6,723 nucleotides of DNA, taken from Flemingiibacterium sp045634345 (GTDB lineage: Bacteria > Bacillota > Clostridia > Oscillospirales > CAG-272). Where the stretch lies: contig JAZRAB010000087.1 in NCBI GenBank assembly GCA_045634345.1, positions 1 to 6,723 of the forward strand, in the 5' to 3' direction. A program made the position numbers and the translations under genes. Each line of letters begins with the position of its first letter. The stretch's first letter is position 1. Below, in pieces: positions 3,793-6,723 of this stretch. The notes under the pieces are model-generated. The model was not told the DNA's origin and searched no databases. It saw only the letters and a program-made list of their open reading frames with translations.

Positions 3793-6717
3793 ATGAGGAT
3801 TGGACTTGACGTCGGCTCCACCACCCTAAAATGTGTGGTGCTAGACGACCGGAATAATATAGTCTACAAATCATATAAACGCCACTTTGCGCAGATTACC
3901 GAGGCGACCGCCGCGCTTCTACATACTCTCTGCAGTGATGTCCCCGGTGCGGCAGATGCGGTCTTGTCGATTTCTGGCTCTGCCGGAATGGGCATGGCGG
4001 AGTCATGCGGTATCGGCTTTGTACAGGAGGTCTATGCGACACGCCTTGCCGTGAAACGGCTGATACCCGATACGGATGTGGTCATCGAGCTTGGCGGCGA
4101 GGATGCAAAGATACTCTACCTCGATGGCACCATGGAAGTGCGCATGAACGGCTCGTGCGCGGGCGGAACGGGAGCATTCATCGACCAAATGGCAACCCTG
4201 CTTGCAATCACACCCGACGATTTAAACGAACTTTCGCACGGATGTGAGAAGATATACACAATTGCCTCTCGCTGCGGCGTTTTCGCAAAAAGCGACATTC
4301 AGCCGCTCATCAATCAGGGCGCGAAAAAAGAGGATATCGCCGCGAGCATATTTATGGCGGTCGTCAACCAGACTATCGCCGGTCTCGCACAGGGACGTCC
4401 TATTGAAGGGAATATCGTCTACCTCGGTGGTCCGCTCACGTTTATGGACGGTCTGCGAGACGCCTTTGACAAGTCGCTCGGACTTCGCGGGGTCTGTCCC
4501 GACAATTCCCTCTATTTTGTGGCAATCGGCGCGGCATACGGCGCCGACCTCGCCACCAAAAGCGCAACACTCGGCGAAGCGCTTGAACGAATTTCCGGCT
4601 ACAAGACCGAGGGTCGTTACCTCTCATGTCCGCCGCTCTTTAACAATCAGGCGGAATACGACGAATTTGCCGCACGTCACGCGGCAGATAAGGTTGAATA
4701 CACTTCCCCCGAAACCTATTCGGGCAATGCATACGTAGGCATTGATGCCGGCTCGACCACGGTCAAGGTGGTCGTAATGAGCGAGGGCGGCGACATTCTC
4801 TGCTCGCTTTACCGCCCCAACAACGGCAACCCCGTACCGATCATCCGCGAATTTTTGACGGACTTTTATGAGAAGTATCCGTCCATCAAAATTGTCGGCT
4901 CGGCGGTCACCGGATACGGCGAGGAGATTGTCAAAAACGCATTCTCTGTCGATTTCGGTATCGTTGAGACAATGGCGCATTTTTTCGCGGCGAAGAAGTT
5001 TATGCCCGGCGTTGACTTTATCATCGATATCGGCGGTCAGGACATAAAGTGCTTCAAGATACGAAACGGCGCGATTGATAACATTTTCCTTAACGAAGCC
5101 TGCTCATCGGGATGCGGCTCGTTTTTGCAGACCTTTGCAGGTGCGCTCGGCGTGGATATCGCCGATTTTGCAAGAGCAGGACTTTTCGCAGCGGCACCCG
5201 TCGACCTCGGCTCACGCTGTACGGTCTTTATGAACTCGTCCGTAAAGCAGGCGCAGAAGGACGGCGCGACGGTTGACAACATCTCGGCAGGTCTCTCCAT
5301 TTCGGTAGTCAAGAACGCGCTTTATAAGGTCATCCGCGCATCGGGCGCCGACTCGCTCGGTGAAAACATCGTCGTTCAAGGCGGTACGTTCCTCAATGAC
5401 GCAGTGCTCCGCGCATTCGAGCAGGAAATCGGGCGAAATGTCGTCCGTCCGAATATCGCAGGCCTGATGGGCGCATACGGCGCGGCTATTTACGCACGCG
5501 ACTGCTCGGACGGTTCAACAACCTTGCTCGGCAAAGCTAGTCTCGCCGATTTTCGCCACGAGGTCAAGGTGACGACCTGCGGTCTTTGCGAGAACCACTG
5601 CCGCCTTACAGTCAACACCTTCGGCGGCGGACGGAAATTCATCGGCGGCAACCGCTGTGAGCGTCCCACCGCACGCGGCGGCGCACTTGAATATTACGAC
5701 CTTTACGAACACAAGCTCGCTCTGCTTAATTCATATAACACAAAGCCCGAAAATCCACGTGCGTGTATCGGGCTGCCGATGGGGCTCAACATGTATGAGA
5801 TGCTCCCGTTCTGGCATGCGTTCTTTACAAAGCTCGGATTTGAGGTCGTAACCTCACCAAGAAGCGACCGCAAGCTATACTTAAAAGGTCAGCAGACTAT
5901 CCCGTCCGATACAATATGCTTCCCCGCGAAGCTGCTTCACGGTCATATCGAAGCGCTCATTGACGAAGGCGTCGATGCGATATTCTACCCCTGCATGACC
6001 TACAACTTCAATGAAAAGCTGGGCGATAATTACTACAACTGCCCCGTTGTGGCGTACTATCCCGAGGTCATCGGTGCAAACGTACCTAAGGTACGCGAGA
6101 CGAAATTTATACAGGATTATATCGGCGTTCACCGCCCGAAGGATTTCGCCCTGAAGATTTATGAGATACTGTCGAAATATTTCGACGGACTTGACCAAGA
6201 CGAGGTCAAAGAGGCATGCAAGGCGGCATACGCCGAGCGCGAGGCATTTCTCTCCCGTGTACGCGAAAAGGGCGAGGAGTTCATTCGTATCGCGCACGAG
6301 AAAAACATGCCGATAATCGTGCTCTGCGGAAGACCGTACCACGTTGACCCCGAGATAAACCACGGCATCAACCGCCTCATCTGCGAGTGCGGCGCGGCGG
6401 TTATCACCGAGGACGCAGTGAGCCACCACGTCGGCAAATTCCCGGTAGGCGTGCTCAACCAGTGGACATACCATTCGCGTCTCTACGCGGCGGCAAAATA
6501 CGTCGGCGATAAGGACGATATGAACCTCGTACAGCTCGTCTCATTCGGATGCGGCGTTGACGCGATCACCACAGATGAGGTACGCTCAATCCTCGAATCT
6601 TCCGGCAAAATCTACACACAGATAAAAATAGACGAGATCACCAATCTCGGCGCAGTTAAAATAAGACTTCGCAGTCTTTTCGCGGCGTGCGAAGCGAAAG
6701 CGCGCGAAGCAAAATAA
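3793..6717 (+). CDS. Acyl-CoA dehydratase activase-type protein, two tandem ASKHA domains plus DUF2229/HgdB-like region
   Basis: Related activases (HgdC, BadF/BadG, BcrA/BcrD) use ATP to push one low-potential electron into a 2-hydroxyacyl-CoA dehydratase or benzoyl-CoA reductase. This 974-residue protein has two such domains in tandem. Domain 1 (1-255) carries DVGSTT (6-11), ELGGED (99-104), and cysteines C122 (NGSCAGGTGAF) and C161 (ASRCGVFAKSD), which match the ligands of the shared [4Fe-4S] cluster. Domain 2 (314-570) carries DAGSTT (318-323), DIGGQD (412-417), C437 (NEACSSGCGSF) and C476 (SRCTVF). A linker has C596, C599, C603 and C622 (CGLCENHC then NRCERP). Residues 655-960 fit the DUF2229/HgdB-like part, with C709, C734 and C920 (SFGCGVDA) as possible cluster ligands. 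No membrane segment is seen. AAGGAG lies ten bases before the ATG. The substrate is unknown; long relatives carry a further C-terminal domain that is absent here. Confidence 0.92.
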   Translation: MRIGLDVGSTTLKCVVLDDRNNIVYKSYKRHFAQITEATAALLHTLCSDVPGAADAVLSISGSAGMGMAESCGIGFVQEVYATRLAVKRLIPDTDVVIELGGEDAKILYLDGTMEVRMNGSCAGGTGAFIDQMATLLAITPDDLNELSHGCEKIYTIASRCGVFAKSDIQPLINQGAKKEDIAASIFMAVVNQTIAGLAQGRPIEGNIVYLGGPLTFMDGLRDAFDKSLGLRGVCPDNSLYFVAIGAAYGADLATKSATLGEALERISGYKTEGRYLSCPPLFNNQAEYDEFAARHAADKVEYTSPETYSGNAYVGIDAGSTTVKVVVMSEGGDILCSLYRPNNGNPVPIIREFLTDFYEKYPSIKIVGSAVTGYGEEIVKNAFSVDFGIVETMAHFFAAKKFMPGVDFIIDIGGQDIKCFKIRNGAIDNIFLNEACSSGCGSFLQTFAGALGVDIADFARAGLFAAAPVDLGSRCTVFMNSSVKQAQKDGATVDNISAGLSISVVKNALYKVIRASGADSLGENIVVQGGTFLNDAVLRAFEQEIGRNVVRPNIAGLMGAYGAAIYARDCSDGSTTLLGKASLADFRHEVKVTTCGLCENHCRLTVNTFGGGRKFIGGNRCERPTARGGALEYYDLYEHKLALLNSYNTKPENPRACIGLPMGLNMYEMLPFWHAFFTKLGFEVVTSPRSDRKLYLKGQQTIPSDTICFPAKLLHGHIEALIDEGVDAIFYPCMTYNFNEKLGDNYYNCPVVAYYPEVIGANVPKVRETKFIQDYIGVHRPKDFALKIYEILSKYFDGLDQDEVKEACKAAYAEREAFLSRVREKGEEFIRIAHEKNMPIIVLCGRPYHVDPEINHGINRLICECGAAVITEDAVSHHVGKFPVGVLNQWTYHSRLYAAAKYVGDKDDMNLVQLVSFGCGVDAITTDEVRSILESSGKIYTQIKIDEITNLGAVKIRLRSLFAACEAKAREAK

Positions 6718-6723
6718 AGCGTC

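Noticed and set aside
5881..6474. A 197-codon minus-strand frame inside the activase gene
   Set aside because: It is the complement of a conserved protein region, has no ribosome binding site and no recognisable domain.

Overview
The window looks like chromosomal DNA of an anaerobic Clostridia-type Firmicute, possibly of the Oscillospiraceae/Ruminococcaceae kind. The evidence is a class A RNase P RNA, a large oxygen-sensitive 2-hydroxyacyl-CoA dehydratase activase, strong AGGAG-type ribosome binding sites, TATAAT promoters in AT-rich spacers between moderately GC-rich genes, and T-tailed hairpin terminators. No species can be named from the sequence alone.

Layout. Positions 1-595 hold no convincing gene; they are a patchwork of GC-rich palindromic words and hairpins that looks like a cluster of dispersed intergenic repeats. 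Positions 600-1226 form a small, AT-richer regulatory module. It has a 70-residue ribbon-helix-helix protein on the minus strand and a 79-residue XRE-type helix-turn-helix protein on the plus strand. They diverge from back-to-back promoters whose -35 boxes share one base, and a terminator closes each side. Positions 1247-2494 (minus) encode ProA, glutamate-5-semialdehyde dehydrogenase of proline synthesis, without proB in view. Divergent from it, 2680-3165 encodes a YbaK/EbsC-type Cys-tRNA(Pro) deacylase. A hairpin at 3177-3206 serves as terminator for this gene and, from the opposite side, for rnpB (minus, about 3217-3585). Positions 3793-6717 encode a 974-residue protein with two tandem acyl-CoA dehydratase activase (ASKHA) domains followed by a cysteine-rich DUF2229/HgdB-like part.

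How the genes relate. These are mostly independent single-gene units rather than one operon. ProA supplies the last enzymatic step before proline forms spontaneously via pyrroline-5-carboxylate and its reductase. YbaK removes cysteine mischarged onto tRNA(Pro). Their divergent pairing joins proline supply with proline-codon fidelity, which may be coincidence. The intergenic space between them carries a perfect 10-bp inverted repeat over the proA promoter. The two small DNA-binding proteins share a 10-nt word placed at both of their expression signals, which suggests mutual or self control.

I see no CRISPR array, transposase, tRNA or obvious new multi-gene system. The points most worth a second look are the RHH/HTH regulatory module, the proA/ybaK operator candidate, the apparently C-terminally short activase, the repeat cluster at the left end, and the extended -10 motif found in all six promoters I can assign.
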